Notes under the pieces: generated by a model
The model's input: the letters and a program-made list of their open reading frames with translations, nothing else
What the model was told of the DNA's origin: nothing
Databases searched by the model: none
Shown: piece by piece, positions 25,087-34,506 of the stretch
Numbering within the stretch: the first letter of the stretch is position 1
Layout of the letters: every line of letters begins with the position of its first letter
Origin: Listeria floridensis FSL S10-1187
GTDB taxonomy: Bacteria > Bacillota > Bacilli > Lactobacillales > Listeriaceae
Assembly: GCF_000525875.1 (NCBI RefSeq)
Contig: NZ_AODF01000021.1
Span: 1 to 43,105, forward strand
Length of the DNA stretch: 43,105 nucleotides
Direction: 5' to 3'
Position numbers and translations under genes: made by a program

Positions 25087-25881
25087 ATGAAAAAGATACT
25101 AGCTCTTTTACTGACGTCGGTGATCGCGGTGGTGCTTGCGGCCTGCTCGAGCGGAGATTCAAGCTCATCTAAAGAGAATGAGATGACGAAAATTGAAAAA
25201 TCAGGAACGATTACGGTTGGGACAGAAGGTACCTACCGCCCGTTCACATTTCATGATGAAGATACGAATAAATTGACAGGGTTTGATGTAGATGTTGTTA
25301 CAGAAATTGCAAAACGCCTTGATTTGAAAGTTAAATTTGAAGAAACACAATGGGATTCAATGTTTGCAGGGCTGAATGCCTCTCGCTTTGATGTGATTGC
25401 CAATCAAGTTGGAATTAACAGTGAACGTGAAAAGAAATATGATCTCTCGGAACCATATTCTACAAGTACAGCTGTCATTGTAACGGCAAAAGACAATGAT
25501 AAGATCAAAACGATGGCGGACTTGAAAGGCGTAAAGGTTGCACAAAGTTTGACAAGCAACTACGGGAAAATCGCCCAAGAAGCAGGGGCTGATATTCAAT
25601 CGGTTGACGGTTTGTCACAATCACTTACGCTCATTAAACAAGGACGGATCGACGCAACGGTGAACGACAAACTTGCGGTACTTGATTATATGAAGGAAAC
25701 GGGCGATACAAGTGTTAAAATTGCAGCTGAACTGGATAAAGAAACAAGTAGTAGCGCATTTGCTTTCAGAAAAGATACAGGAATTAAAGCGAAGTTTGAT
25801 AAAGAATTGACAGCAATGAAAAAAGACGGGACGCTGAAGAAAATTTCCGAAAAATGGTTCGGACAAGATGTTTCTAAATAA
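25087..25881 (+). CDS. Amino-acid ABC transporter substrate-binding lipoprotein (cystine-type)
   Basis: 264 residues. The signal peptide ends in the lipobox LAAC with the lipidated Cys at residue 20, so the protein is tethered to the outer face of the membrane. The rest is a family-3 solute-binding fold (TITVGTEGTYRPFTFHDE, LTGFDVDVVTEIAKRL, MFAGLNASRFDVIANQVGI, KYDLSEPYSTS). The NQVGI...R..KYDLS pattern is closest, to my eye, to TcyA-type cystine binders. AAAGGAG precedes ATG 25087. It is the first gene of a three-gene importer operon, and its end overlaps the permease frame by 14 bp. Cystine as substrate is an inference. Confidence 0.85.
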   Translation: MKKILALLLTSVIAVVLAACSSGDSSSSKENEMTKIEKSGTITVGTEGTYRPFTFHDEDTNKLTGFDVDVVTEIAKRLDLKVKFEETQWDSMFAGLNASRFDVIANQVGINSEREKKYDLSEPYSTSTAVIVTAKDNDKIKTMADLKGVKVAQSLTSNYGKIAQEAGADIQSVDGLSQSLTLIKQGRIDATVNDKLAVLDYMKETGDTSVKIAAELDKETSSSAFAFRKDTGIKAKFDKELTAMKKDGTLKKISEKWFGQDVSK

Positions 25882-26575
25882 TTCTCTTTTAATCGGCGCG
25901 GTTTCATTTAATAATTTGAACTATGATGTGCTGAAAGAAGCGTTTTGGCCCATGGTGAAAGGCGGGATCATGTATACGATCCCGCTTACACTTTTATCCT
26001 TTGTTATCGGGATGGTGATTGCGCTTGTGATTGCACTTTTCCGTCTTTCAAGTTCAAAAATTGTGCGTGGAATCGGCCGCTTTTATGTTTCGATTATTCG
26101 CGGGACACCTCTTATTGTGCAGCTATTTGTGATTTTTTATGGGCTTCCAACGATCGGACTTAAATTTGATCCGTTTCCGGCAGCGGTGATTGCCTTCTCG
26201 CTTAATGTAGGTGGTTATGCAGCTGAAATTGTACGGGGATCGATTCAATCGGTGCCAAAAGGACAATGGGAGGCTGGCTATACGATCGGGATGAATTATT
26301 CGCAGGTCTTGTTTCGGATTATTTTACCGCAAGCAGCACGGGTTTCAGTTCCGCCGCTTTCTAATACGTTCATCAGTTTGATCAAAGATACATCGCTTGC
26401 CTCGCTTGTGCTCGTTTCTGAACTCTTTCGGAAAGCACAGGAAATCGCGGCTACAAGTTATGAGTTTTTGCTTGTTTATGTGGAAGCAGGGCTCTTATAC
26501 TGGCTTGTCTGCATGCTGCTTTCGGCTGTTCAAGGACGGCTTGAACGGAGACTGGATCGCTACATTGCGAAGTAA
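25868..26575 (+). CDS. Amino-acid ABC transporter permease (cystine-type)
   Basis: 235 residues with about five membrane helices. The HisM-type permease signatures are present: [40 protein letters not shown] and the EAA loop [20 protein letters not shown] (about 136-156). The ATG at 25868 lies inside the upstream gene and has a weak ribosome binding site. A later start is possible, but the first residues would still precede the helix [17 protein letters not shown]. The ATPase gene follows after 11 bp. It should form a homodimeric channel with the ATPase below. Confidence 0.85.
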   Translation: MFLNNSLLIGAVSFNNLNYDVLKEAFWPMVKGGIMYTIPLTLLSFVIGMVIALVIALFRLSSSKIVRGIGRFYVSIIRGTPLIVQLFVIFYGLPTIGLKFDPFPAAVIAFSLNVGGYAAEIVRGSIQSVPKGQWEAGYTIGMNYSQVLFRIILPQAARVSVPPLSNTFISLIKDTSLASLVLVSELFRKAQEIAATSYEFLLVYVEAGLLYWLVCMLLSAVQGRLERRLDRYIAK

Positions 26576-26586
26576 GGAGGAAAATC

Positions 26587-27333
26587 ATGTATCTTGAAGC
26601 AAAAAATATTCAAAAAACCTTTGACGGGAACCATGTGCTAAAGGGCATTGATTTACAAGTGGAAAAAGGGACAGTAACTGTAATCATCGGACCATCTGGT
26701 TCAGGAAAAACGACGTTCCTTCGTTCTCTAAACGCGCTTGAACTTCCAGAAGCCGGTAGCTTAAATTTTGATGATCTTGAAATTGATTTCGCAAAACAAA
26801 TCACGAAAAAACAAATTGCGGCACTGCGGAAAGAATCGACCATGGTTTTCCAAAACTACAATTTGTTTCCGCATAAAACGGCGCTTGAAAATGTGATGGA
26901 AGGTCCGGTTCAGGTGCTTAAAATGCCGAAAGAAAAAGCGCGTCAAGAAGCGCTTGAACTGCTTCGGAAAGTGAATCTCGGCGAGCAGAGCGAGCTTTAT
27001 CCGTATCAGCTTTCCGGCGGGCAGGAGCAGCGTGTTGGGATCGCGAGAGCACTTGCAATGAAGCCGAAATTAATTTTGTTTGACGAGCCTACTTCGGCGC
27101 TTGATCCGGAGCTTGTCGGCGAAGTGCTAAAAGTAATGAAGGACCTTGCAGCTGAAGGCTGGACGATGATCGTTGTGACGCACGAATTGAAATTTGCCGA
27201 GCAGGTGGCGGATGAAGTCATTTTTATGGATGACGGCACGGTCTGCGAATCTGGCAAACCAGAACAAATTTTTACAGCACCTAAGGAAGAACGAACAAAG
27301 CAATTTTTAGAACGAATTTTGGACCCGATTTGA
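26587..27333 (+). CDS. Amino-acid ABC transporter ATP-binding protein (cystine-type)
   Basis: 248 residues. Walker [10 protein letters not shown] (about 35-43), Q-loop [17 protein letters not shown], signature [15 protein letters not shown] (about 140), Walker [15 protein letters not shown] and switch VTHELKFA are all intact. The signature reads GGQEQR instead of the usual GGQKQR or GGQQQR, a harmless-looking variation. A spaced AAGGAGG precedes ATG 26587. It is the third gene of the importer operon. A terminator begins 4 bp after the stop. It is paralogous to the ATPase at 1837-2565, but the two share only family motifs. Confidence 0.88.
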   Translation: MYLEAKNIQKTFDGNHVLKGIDLQVEKGTVTVIIGPSGSGKTTFLRSLNALELPEAGSLNFDDLEIDFAKQITKKQIAALRKESTMVFQNYNLFPHKTALENVMEGPVQVLKMPKEKARQEALELLRKVNLGEQSELYPYQLSGGQEQRVGIARALAMKPKLILFDEPTSALDPELVGEVLKVMKDLAAEGWTMIVVTHELKFAEQVADEVIFMDDGTVCESGKPEQIFTAPKEERTKQFLERILDPI

Positions 27334-27336
27334 TGC

Positions 27337-27400
27337 AAAAAGAATCATGCGGCGGCAGGAAAGCTGAACTTTTTTCTGTTTCTGTAGGATTCTTTTTTTT
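27337..27400 (+). terminator. Terminator after the cystine-type importer operon
   Basis: A 10-bp stem AAAAAGAATC / GATTCTTTTT encloses a 41-nt region and ends in eight T. The large loop is unusual, but the stem is perfect. Confidence 0.65.
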
Positions 27401-27447
27401 GTGCTAAAATGGAACTACGAAATGGGACAAGGAGAGGAGCTTCAACT

Positions 27448-28842
27448 GTGAAACGAATACTAATTATCGGTGGTGGACTTTCAGGTCTTGCTGCTGCTTA
27501 CACACTTCATAAACGTGCAGCAAATGACATTCAATTTGATCTTTATGAAAGCGAAGCAGATTTTACTGGGAAGTTTAATACGATAAAGCGCGATGGGTTT
27601 TTAATTGAAAAGGGTCCGGATTCTTTTCTTGCGAGAAAAACGGCAGGTATTGATCTGATCGCAGAACTGGGGCTCACAGATCAGCTTGTGGCGAATGCGA
27701 CTGGGCGCTCTTATATTTATAATAACGGCGGGCTTTTCCCAATCCCAGAAGGATCAGTCATGGGAATTCCAACCGACGAACAAGCCCTTCTTGCGAGCAA
27801 ATTGATTTCAGAAGCAGGGAAAGAGCGAGCGGTTTTGGAGAAAACACTGCCCTATCATGCCTATAAGAACGATGTTTCGCTTGGCGAATTTTTTGAGGCT
27901 CGTTTTGGTCTTGAACTTGTCAAAGGTTTGATTGAGCCACTTTTGTCGGGGATTTATGCCGGAGATATCTATAAGATGAGTTTGCGCGCTACTTTTCCGC
28001 AGTTTGAAAAAGCGGCAGAACAGGCGGGAAGTTTAATGCAAGGTCTTGCTATCCCTAGTCAAGTCAACATGCAAACCACAGGTACCAAAAATACAATCGG
28101 CGCTTTCCGTACGCTTCAAAATGGTCTATCCGAGTTTCCAAAAGCAATTGCGGCAGCTCTTCCACTTGAACGACTTCACGCAGGAAAACGAGCTATGACG
28201 ATTCAAAAACATGGATTCACCTATCAAGTTAAATTTGCAGACGGAACAACGGAAGAAGCGGATGCCGTCTTAATTGCCGCCGCGCATGATACAGCGGTTC
28301 AGTTGCTGGATAAGGGTACGGCGGCTCCCTTTAGAGACCGGCCACTTTCTACACTTGCTACCGTCTCCTTAGCTTATGAAGATGCCGAACGTGCCAACTT
28401 GCCTGAAGGAACCGGCTATCTCGTTGCACGAACGAAAAACTACCGGACAACGGCCTGCACTTGGGTGCATAAAAAATGGCCACATATGGTTCCAGAAGGA
28501 AAAATGCTTTTGCGCGGCTTTGTCGGCAAAGCAGGTGAAAACTGGATTGAGCAGAAATCGGATGAAGAAATAACTGAAATCGTGTTAAAAGATTACAAAG
28601 AAATGATGGGACTATCTGAAACACCGCTTTTTGCTGAAGTAAGCCGAATGCCGAATGCCATGCCGCAATACGATGTCGGGCATCTCGAACGGCTTCAAGT
28701 GTTTCGAGCAAATTTACATGCGGACTATCCACGCGTTCAAGCAGTCGGAATGAGTTATGAAGGCGTAGGAATACCTGATTGCATCCGAACAGCAAGAGTT
28801 GCTGCTGAAAAGCTTATAAGTGAGGTGAGGGCTCTTGATTAA
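27448..28842 (+). CDS. hemY: Coproporphyrinogen III / protoporphyrinogen oxidase (heme synthesis)
   Basis: 464 residues, an FAD enzyme of heme biosynthesis. In Firmicutes this HemY/CgoX type oxidises coproporphyrinogen III to coproporphyrin III. The N-terminal dinucleotide fold is ILIIGGGLSGLAAAYTLHKR (about 4-23), followed by EKGPDSFLARK, GLIEPLLSGIYAGDIYKMSLR and the C-terminal FAD motif VQAVGMSYEGVGIPDCIRTAR. The GTG at 27448 is preceded by AAGGAGAGG. Its last 8 bases overlap the start of acpS, linking it to the acpS-alr-mazEF-sigB gene train. The other heme genes are not in this window. Confidence 0.9.
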   Translation: MKRILIIGGGLSGLAAAYTLHKRAANDIQFDLYESEADFTGKFNTIKRDGFLIEKGPDSFLARKTAGIDLIAELGLTDQLVANATGRSYIYNNGGLFPIPEGSVMGIPTDEQALLASKLISEAGKERAVLEKTLPYHAYKNDVSLGEFFEARFGLELVKGLIEPLLSGIYAGDIYKMSLRATFPQFEKAAEQAGSLMQGLAIPSQVNMQTTGTKNTIGAFRTLQNGLSEFPKAIAAALPLERLHAGKRAMTIQKHGFTYQVKFADGTTEEADAVLIAAAHDTAVQLLDKGTAAPFRDRPLSTLATVSLAYEDAERANLPEGTGYLVARTKNYRTTACTWVHKKWPHMVPEGKMLLRGFVGKAGENWIEQKSDEEITEIVLKDYKEMMGLSETPLFAEVSRMPNAMPQYDVGHLERLQVFRANLHADYPRVQAVGMSYEGVGIPDCIRTARVAAEKLISEVRALD

Positions 28843-29212
28843 AGGGATTGGGTTAGATATGATCGACCTTGGCCGAGTCAAACAAGTACTTCTCCGAAAT
28901 CCGCGATTTATTGACCGCATTTTAACACCAGATGAGCAAAAACTTTTTGCGAAATATCACGGTAGCCGCCAAGTGGAATTTTTGGCAGGACGTTTTTCGG
29001 CAAAAGAAGCATATGCCAAGGCGAGCGGTACGGGCTTTGGACAAGCCCTAAGCTTTACCGACGTTGAAATTTTGACCGGCAAAAGCGGCGAGCCACATTT
29101 TGTAAAACCGATCAGACCAGGCGAAACGGTTTTTGTCAGCATCACCCACACGGGTCGCTCCGCCGCCGCCCAAGTCATCATCGAAACTTATGAAAAGGAG
29201 AATGAAGTATGA
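28835..29212 (+). CDS. acpS: Holo-[acyl-carrier-protein] synthase
   Basis: 125 residues, which transfers phosphopantetheine from CoA to acyl carrier protein for lipid synthesis. The metal-binding Asp is in [14 protein letters not shown] (about residue 8), and the second motif is [18 protein letters not shown] (about 50-67). [15 protein letters not shown] is the C-terminal family end. The length is normal. It starts with a TTG at 28835 inside the end of the heme gene, supported by GAGGTGAGG just upstream. Its stop overlaps the alr start (ATGATGA). Placement of acpS before alr is common in Bacilli. Confidence 0.93.
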   Translation: MIKGIGLDMIDLGRVKQVLLRNPRFIDRILTPDEQKLFAKYHGSRQVEFLAGRFSAKEAYAKASGTGFGQALSFTDVEILTGKSGEPHFVKPIRPGETVFVSITHTGRSAAAQVIIETYEKENEV

Positions 29213-30334
29213 TGAAACTTGAAACTTATACGGGAGCACATCGCCCTACGTGGATTGAAGTGGACTTAAATGCTATCCGCGCGAATATCAGAAATGAAAA
29301 AGCGATTTTGCCTGATACGGCTGAACTATTCGCAGTTGTAAAAGCAAACGCATACGGCCACGGCATTCTTAAAGTAGCGAGAGCAGCAATTGAAGCAGAT
29401 GCGACGGGGCTTTGCGTTGCTATGCTTGATGAAGCTCTTTATTTGCGCGATGCAGGTTTCACATGTCCGATACTTGTTCTCGGAGCCACTTTACCTGAAG
29501 ATGCTCATTTAGCGGCTTCAAAAAAAAATCTCTTTGACCGTATTCAACGATGAGTTCCTAGAAGCCCTTGAACTTTCAAGCGATACAGCACTTTGTCTTC
29601 ATATCAAAGTGGATACTGGCATGGGAAGGCTCGGCTATCGTGAAGCGAAAGATGTGCTGCGTGCCGCAGCACAGATTGAATCCCATCCAAGTTTGGTTTT
29701 TGAAGGAATATATACACATTTTGCCACTGCTGATCAAAAGGATACCAGTTATTTCGAGGTTCAGCTGAACAAATTCCGTGAGGTTCTCTCCCAGTTAAAC
29801 GAACACCCGCGTTACGTCCATGCGGCTAATTCAGCGTCTTCACTTCTTCACGATCAAGCGGACTTCAATATGATTCGCTTTGGCGTTGCGATGTATGGTA
29901 TGCCGCCATCCGAAGAAATTATCGACATTCTACCTTATAAACTTAAGCCGGCGCTTTCGCTTTATACAAAAATAACACAAGTAAAAATGCTCCATCCAGG
30001 TGATCATGTCAGCTACGGAGCGACTTATGAAGCTGTTAAGCCGGAATGGGTTGCGACGCTTCCGATTGGTTATGCAGATGGGTGGATTCGCCATTTTAGC
30101 GGTTATGAAGTGTTAGTTGATGGGTATCCTTGCGAAATTATCGGACGGATCTGTATGGATCAAATTATTATCCGCTTGCCGAAGCGATATGAGGTTGGAA
30201 CAACTGTCACTCTGATCGGGAATAGCGGGGTAGCAGAAAAAACCGCGACAGAAGCAGCGGCTTATCTTGATACAATCAATTATGAAGTGACTTGTCAGCT
30301 TTCAAGTCGGGTGCCAAGAAAATATCTTCATTAA
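29209..30334 (+). CDS. alr: Alanine racemase, one apparent frameshift
   Basis: A PLP enzyme that makes D-alanine for the cell wall and supplies the Ddl enzyme encoded upstream. The PLP lysine is in [12 protein letters not shown] (about 40-51), and the catalytic tyrosine is in [28 protein letters not shown] and [12 protein letters not shown] are family marks. The frame breaks at an A9 run (29520-29528). With eight A it reads [19 protein letters not shown] and gives about 374 residues, the expected length. An essential-type gene broken this way argues for a sequence error. AAGGAG precedes tandem ATGs at 29209 and 29212. Confidence 0.92.
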
Positions 30335-30369
30335 ATCCGCTTTGCGTGCTTTTCTTATGAAAGACGTTT

Positions 30370-30375
30370 ATAATA
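30370..30375 (+). promoter_or_regulatory. -10 element candidate ahead of mazEF
   Basis: A consensus TATAAT lies 180 bp before mazE in the 215-bp gap after alr. No good -35 is at 17 bp, so this is weak. The rest of the gap holds a small AAAGC...GCTTT hairpin with a T run (30436-30457) and a GGGGGTG just before mazE. I see no gene there. Confidence 0.35.
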
Positions 30376-30549
30376 AAGATGCAATTCAAATTAACTACTT
30401 CTAGGACGTTTGGGTCGCAGCTCCTCTAGGTCTAAAAGCTAAATTCTGCTTTTTTGCTTGGAAATGAAAGGAAAACTCTTTTCTAAAATGCCGCTGAATG
30501 GTACCATATAAATAATACATGAATGCATGCAGCTTTGGGGGTGTAAGAT

Positions 30550-30828
30550 GTGTTAGAAAGAAAACAGCTTAAGGAAATTTCTATAACCCTAACACAAGAT
30601 TTGCTTGACGAACTTGATTCATTTGTACAAAAGGAAAAAGTGGAGCGGAGTGAAGTAATCATGGAAGCGGCACAAGAGTTCTTAAAGCGCAAAAGAGCAC
30701 GTGACTTGCGTGATGAAATGGAGCGAGGCTACATTGAGATGGCAAAAATTAATTTTGCAATCGCTTGTGAGTGTACCCATGTCGAGTCAGAAGCGGAGAA
30801 TCGGAATATCGAAGTATTAGGAGGTTAG
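30550..30828 (+). CDS. mazE: MazE-type antitoxin (EndoAI-like, ribbon-helix-helix)
   Basis: 92 residues. The N-terminal ribbon-helix-helix motif ([20 protein letters not shown], about 8-27, then [19 protein letters not shown]) binds DNA and dimerises. The acidic C-terminal part (about 55-92) should occupy the MazF active site. This is the EndoAI form found in Bacillus and Listeria rather than the AbrB-fold MazE of E. coli. The GTG start at 30550 is preceded by GGGGGTGTAAG. mazF follows after 4 bp. The two genes sit directly upstream of the sigB operon, as in other Listeria and Bacillus. Confidence 0.9.
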   Translation: MLERKQLKEISITLTQDLLDELDSFVQKEKVERSEVIMEAAQEFLKRKRARDLRDEMERGYIEMAKINFAIACECTHVESEAENRNIEVLGG

Positions 30829-30832
30829 GCCG

Positions 30833-31177
30833 GTGGTTAAGCGTGGTGATGTATACTACGCAGATCTTTCCCCCGTGGTCGGAAGCGAGCAAGGGGGAAT
30901 AAGGCCTGTTCTCATCATTCAAAACGACATTGGTAATCGTTTTAGTCCAACTGTCATCGTCGCTGCAATTACAGCGAAAATTCAAAAAGCTAAACTACCT
31001 ACGCATATTGAAGCGACGACGAAAGATGGGTTTGACCGCAATTCTGTTATTTTGCTTGAGCAGATTAGAACGATCGACAAGCAGCGTTTAACAGATAAAA
31101 TTACGCATTTGGATGATGAATTAATGGGAAAAGTAAATCATGCTCTTGAAATTAGCTTGGGCATGGTTGAGTTTTAA
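30833..31177 (+). CDS. mazF: MazF-type mRNA interferase (EndoA-like)
   Basis: 114 residues, a CcdB/MazF-fold ribonuclease that cuts mRNA at short specific sequences. [31 protein letters not shown] (about 2-32) carries the conserved Gln-Gly-Gly-x-Arg-Pro loop with the catalytic Arg. [13 protein letters not shown] and the Thr/Ser of [23 protein letters not shown] complete the active site. The length is normal and the residues are intact, so it should be active. GTG 30833 is preceded by TTAGGAGG inside the end of mazE, consistent with coupled synthesis with its antitoxin. Confidence 0.93.
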   Translation: MVKRGDVYYADLSPVVGSEQGGIRPVLIIQNDIGNRFSPTVIVAAITAKIQKAKLPTHIEATTKDGFDRNSVILLEQIRTIDKQRLTDKITHLDDELMGKVNHALEISLGMVEF

Positions 31178-31287
31178 GAATTATCTATCCATTTATCATC
31201 TAATAGGTAAAAAGTTGCGGACGAGAATGGTGAAGAAGAGGAATCAGATTTTGCGTAATCAATCATTTGGAGATGGCAGGTTTTAGG

Positions 31288-31296
31288 TGTTATAAC
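31288..31296 (+). promoter_or_regulatory. Extended -10 promoter candidate upstream of rsbR
   Basis: TGTTATAAC fits the extended -10 pattern TGnTATAAT with one mismatch. The -35 (TTGGAG, 18 bp away) is weak. If used, the RNA starts near 31303 and must pass the hairpin at 31344-31409 before reaching rsbR. Confidence 0.4.
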
Positions 31297-31343
31297 TAAT
31301 ACATATTTTTTTTATTCGCTAACATAATTTTAATGTCTGATTT

Positions 31344-31409
31344 ACCTGGCATAGGAAACAATGAACTTATCAAGTTCTGATGAGCTGTTTTCTTATGGCA
31401 GGTTTTTTT
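31344..31409 (+). terminator. Terminator or attenuator hairpin between mazF and rsbR
   Basis: The arms ACCTGGCATAGGAAACA (31344-31360) and TGTTTTCTTATGGCAGGT (31386-31403) pair almost throughout with two or three imperfections. The apical loop holds a perfect GAACTT/AAGTTC hairpin, and seven T follow. It ends 48 bp before the rsbR start. Between it and rsbR I see no promoter, so transcription of the stress operon must read through it. Confidence 0.7.
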
Positions 31410-31457
31410 AGACAGCGAGCAAAAAAAACAAAGAAAGAGAGGCATTACCGAGAAATA

Positions 31458-32300
31458 ATGTATAAAGATTTTGCACATTTTATTCGTGAAAATCGAGCTG
31501 CTTTACTTGAAGCTTGGATTGCTGAAATGAAAGAACACGTTGATCCTCGCACGGCGAATGTAGTTACAGAAGCGGTTTATGAAGGAACAAGCCGTGATTT
31601 TATTGACTTGATTGTCACGCGGGCAGCTGAAACAGCTAAAGAAGAAGGGTTCTATGAAAAACTGGATGATTTTGCTGAAAAGATTATCTTGCTCGGTTGG
31701 CCGATTCAATTTATTACAAAAGGCATTCAAACTTTTGGATTATTGGCTTATAAGGCAATGCGAGATGAAGATATTTTATTTGGGAAAGAAAAAAGGGCTG
31801 AAGATGACGCGTTCTATCGCTTTGAAAAATGGCTGTCTTCGCTTTATAATCAAATAATAACAGCCTATGCAGATACATGGGAAAAAACAGTTTCCCAACA
31901 AAAATTAGCGTTACAAGAATTGTCTGCTCCACTTTTACCAATTTTTGATAATATTTCTGTGATGCCACTTATTGGAACAATTGACACAGAACGAGCACAG
32001 CAAATTATGGAGAATCTTTTAATGGGGGTTGTAAAAAACCGCTCCGAAGTGGTTTTAATTGATATTACAGGTGTTCCTGTAGTCGATACAATGGTTGCCC
32101 ATCATATTATCCAAGCATCCGAAGCAGTGCGCTTAGTCGGCTCTAAACCAATGCTTGTCGGAATTCGACCAGAAATTGCTCAAACGATCGTTAATCTTGG
32201 AATAGATCTTGATCAAGTGATTACTACAAATACACTAAAAAAAGGAATGGAGCGTGCACTTGCTTTAACAAATAGAGAAATAACGGAAAAAGAGGGGTGA
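31458..32300 (+). CDS. rsbR: Stressosome scaffold and sensor protein RsbR
   Basis: 280 residues. The N-terminal non-heme globin-like sensor domain ([20 protein letters not shown] ... [20 protein letters not shown], about 1-150) projects from the stressosome. A linker helix ([20 protein letters not shown]) leads to the C-terminal STAS domain, with the phosphorylated Thr region [18 protein letters not shown] and [20 protein letters not shown] 31458 matches the conserved MYKDFAHF start. The open frame upstream (from 31380) overlaps the terminator hairpin and is ignored. First gene of the eight-gene sigma-B operon. Confidence 0.95.
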   Translation: MYKDFAHFIRENRAALLEAWIAEMKEHVDPRTANVVTEAVYEGTSRDFIDLIVTRAAETAKEEGFYEKLDDFAEKIILLGWPIQFITKGIQTFGLLAYKAMRDEDILFGKEKRAEDDAFYRFEKWLSSLYNQIITAYADTWEKTVSQQKLALQELSAPLLPIFDNISVMPLIGTIDTERAQQIMENLLMGVVKNRSEVVLIDITGVPVVDTMVAHHIIQASEAVRLVGSKPMLVGIRPEIAQTIVNLGIDLDQVITTNTLKKGMERALALTNREITEKEG

Positions 32301-32304
32301 AACT

Positions 32305-32661
32305 GTGGGGATTCCAATTTTAAAATTAGGTGAGTGCTTACTTATCTCAATTCAAAGCGAACTAGATGATCATACAGCTGTTGAGTTTCAAGAAGATCTC
32401 TTGTCCAAAATCCATGAAACATCAGCAAGAGGCGTTGTAATTGACATTACTTCAATTGATTTTATTGATTCTTTCATAGCAAAGATTTTGGGGGATGTCG
32501 TCAGTATGTCGCGGCTTATGGGGGCGCGCGTTGTTGTAACTGGCATTCAACCAGCCGTTGCGATTACACTTATTGAACTTGGGATTACGTTTGAAGGAGT
32601 TCTTTCAGCCATGGATCTAGAAAGTGGACTAGAAAAATTAAAACAGGAATTGGGGGAATGA
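32305..32661 (+). CDS. rsbS: Stressosome scaffold protein RsbS
   Basis: 118 residues, a single STAS domain that forms the stressosome core with RsbR and holds the kinase Rsb[22 protein letters not shown] carries the phospho-acceptor serine (DS, about residue 58). [21 protein letters not shown] is a conserved strand-helix. The GTG start at 32305 follows AGAGGGGTG. Its stop at 32659-32661 is 2 bp ahead of the preferred rsbT start. Confidence 0.95.
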   Translation: MGIPILKLGECLLISIQSELDDHTAVEFQEDLLSKIHETSARGVVIDITSIDFIDSFIAKILGDVVSMSRLMGARVVVTGIQPAVAITLIELGITFEGVLSAMDLESGLEKLKQELGE

Positions 32662-32663
32662 AG

Positions 32664-33074
32664 ATGACATTCCAATCCTGTGTAAAGATAACAGATGAGT
32701 GGGACATTGTTTCTGCAAGGCAATTAGGAAGGAAAATTTCAAAGGAAATTGGTTTCGGGACAGTAGATCAAGCACGGATTACAACGGCGATCAGTGAGCT
32801 GGCTCGTAATATCTTTCTTTATGCCGGGACAGGTGAAATTTGCATTGATAAGGTTAATGAAGCTGGAAAACAAGGTCTTAAGGTCATGGCAAAAGATCAA
32901 GGACCGGGAATTATTGATATCCGTAAAGTTATGCAGGACGGATATACGACATCGGGTGGCCTTGGAGCGGGACTTCCTGGTGTGAAACGTTTAATGGACA
33001 GCTTTGATATTGAATCAAAAACAGATGGTGCAGAAAAAGGCACGACTATTACAGCGATGAAATGGGTACGATAG
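32664..33074 (+). CDS. rsbT: Serine/threonine kinase RsbT, activator of RsbU
   Basis: About 136 residues of the GHKL ATPase/kinase type. SELARNIFLYAGTGEI is the N-box, DQGPGIIDIRKVMQDGYTT and GGLGAGLPGVKRLMDSFDIES are the G-boxes. Under stress it phosphorylates RsbR and RsbS, leaves the stressosome and switches on RsbU. Two ATGs are possible (32658 and 32664). 32664 is preferred because GGGGG at 32652-32656 lies 7 bp before it and the protein then starts MTFQSCVKI as in relatives. Confidence 0.95.
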   Translation: MTFQSCVKITDEWDIVSARQLGRKISKEIGFGTVDQARITTAISELARNIFLYAGTGEICIDKVNEAGKQGLKVMAKDQGPGIIDIRKVMQDGYTTSGGLGAGLPGVKRLMDSFDIESKTDGAEKGTTITAMKWVR

Positions 33075-33087
33075 GGGGCCTTAGGAC

Positions 33088-34104
33088 ATGAACGAGCAGT
33101 TTGAGGCAAAGTATAATGAAATACTGATGAATTATTTGGAACATCAAGATGAAGAAATTCTCTATAACTGTGAAAAATTGACAAAAGAGGCGATGGAAAA
33201 TAATATTCCGCCTGAAGAAATTGTCAATATTCATCGTTCGTCCCTTGAAAAATATGATGCGGATATGCCAGATTATATCAAAAAATCGTTTGATGTTTTA
33301 CTTGAAACGATGGTCGGGTATGGTTTGGCATATTTAGAACATATCAGCTTACGAACGGAACAGCGCGCATTGCGGACTGAGATTGAACAAGCGGAAACGA
33401 TGCAAAAAACATTGATGCATGCGGATATGCCTGTTGGTACCGGACTTGATCTTGGGGTTGTGAGTGTTGCTGCTCGACAAATGAGCGGAGATTACTATGC
33501 CTTTTTGAACGCAGGCAAAAGCGGGAATGAAATCGGTATTGCGCTTGCGGATGTTATTGGAAAAGGAATTCCGGCTGCATTCAGCATTTCGATGATCAAA
33601 TATGCTCTTTCTGGGATTGCGGAAGAAAGTTCAAATCCAAGCCGTGTACTTGAAGACTTGAATGAAGTCGCTGAGGAAAACATTAATGACAATATGTTTA
33701 TCACAATGTTTTATGGCGTGTATCATAAACAGACACACTTATTTCGCTATGCCTCAGCTGGTCATGAAGTCGGGATATTTTATCAGGCTGAGTCGCAGAG
33801 CTTTTCAGATCTATACGCAAGGGGGTTACCGCTTGGTGTGAATAAAGATGTGCATTACCGTGAGTTTGAGAAAAACGTAGACCCGGAGGATATTATTTTT
33901 ATTATGTCTGACGGTGTGACGGAAGCGCGTACGGAAGAAGGTTTCATCGAGCGTTCTGAGTTGCTCGCGATCTTTGAAAAGTATCGAGATCTGGATGCGC
34001 AAAAAATGGTTGAAGCGATTTATGAACATTTGCTGAAATTGCAAAACTTCACATTACGCGATGATTTTACACTAATTGTAATAAAACGCGAGAAAGATGT
34101 TTGA
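33088..34104 (+). CDS. rsbU: PP2C-type phosphatase RsbU
   Basis: 338 residues. The N-terminal helical domain (about 1-85, MNEQFEAKYNEILMNYLEHQ ...) binds RsbT. The C-terminal PPM/PP2C domain (about 120-338) has its metal-binding aspartates in ARQMSGDYYAFL, GIALADVIGKGIPAAFSISM, FIIMSDGVTEARTEEGF and DDFTLIVIKR. It dephosphorylates RsbV to free sigma-B. The ATG at 33088 is preceded by AGGGGGCC. Its stop codon forms part of the -35 of the internal sigma-B promoter. Confidence 0.95.
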   Translation: MNEQFEAKYNEILMNYLEHQDEEILYNCEKLTKEAMENNIPPEEIVNIHRSSLEKYDADMPDYIKKSFDVLLETMVGYGLAYLEHISLRTEQRALRTEIEQAETMQKTLMHADMPVGTGLDLGVVSVAARQMSGDYYAFLNAGKSGNEIGIALADVIGKGIPAAFSISMIKYALSGIAEESSNPSRVLEDLNEVAEENINDNMFITMFYGVYHKQTHLFRYASAGHEVGIFYQAESQSFSDLYARGLPLGVNKDVHYREFEKNVDPEDIIFIMSDGVTEARTEEGFIERSELLAIFEKYRDLDAQKMVEAIYEHLLKLQNFTLRDDFTLIVIKREKDV

Positions 34105-34124
34105 AAAAAGATCGGTGAGGGTAA
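34099..34124 (+). promoter_or_regulatory. Sigma-B promoter ahead of rsbV
   Basis: GTTTGA (34099-34104, overlapping the rsbU stop) and GGGTAA (34119-34124) are 14 bp apart, an excellent match to the sigma-B consensus. It lies 38 bp before rsbV, at the place where the autoregulatory promoter of the sigB operon is known in Listeria and Bacillus. It would drive rsbV-rsbW-sigB-rsbX. Confidence 0.88.
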
Positions 34125-34161
34125 ATTCCATCGGTATACCAAATTTTAACGAGGTGGCAAA

Positions 34162-34506
34162 ATGAATATCAATATCGAGGTCAAAGAAAGCAACGCTCAA
34201 CAGACGGAAGCTTTTGTTTCTGGTGAAATAGATGCGTATACAGCACCTAAATTAAAGGAAACGCTTGAAGTTTATCAAGCTAAACCCGAATTTACGCTCA
34301 AAGTGGATTTATCCGATGTTGGTTATATGGACAGCACTGGCTTAGGTGTTTTTGTCGGGCTTTTCAAAAATTTGCGTGCGCATGATAGTGAGCTAATTTT
34401 AGTCGGACTTTCAGATCGCTTGTATCGTCTCTTTGAAATTACAGGATTATCTGACATTATTGAAATTAAAGATGTAGAAGGTGAAAAGTATGGCAACAAC
34501 TTATGA
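34162..34506 (+). CDS. rsbV: Anti-anti-sigma factor RsbV
   Basis: 114 residues, one STAS domain. The phosphorylatable serine is in [19 protein letters not shown] (about residue 56). When dephosphorylated by RsbU, it binds RsbW and releases sigma-B. ATG 34162 follows AACGAGGTGG. Its end overlaps the rsbW start by 17 bp. Confidence 0.96.
   Translation: MNINIEVKESNAQQTEAFVSGEIDAYTAPKLKETLEVYQAKPEFTLKVDLSDVGYMDSTGLGVFVGLFKNLRAHDSELILVGLSDRLYRLFEITGLSDIIEIKDVEGEKYGNNL

Noticed and set aside
31380..31457. N-terminal extension of RsbR from an upstream in-frame start
   Set aside because: It would translate the terminator hairpin and lacks similarity to known RsbR; the conserved start MYKDF at 31458 has its own binding site.
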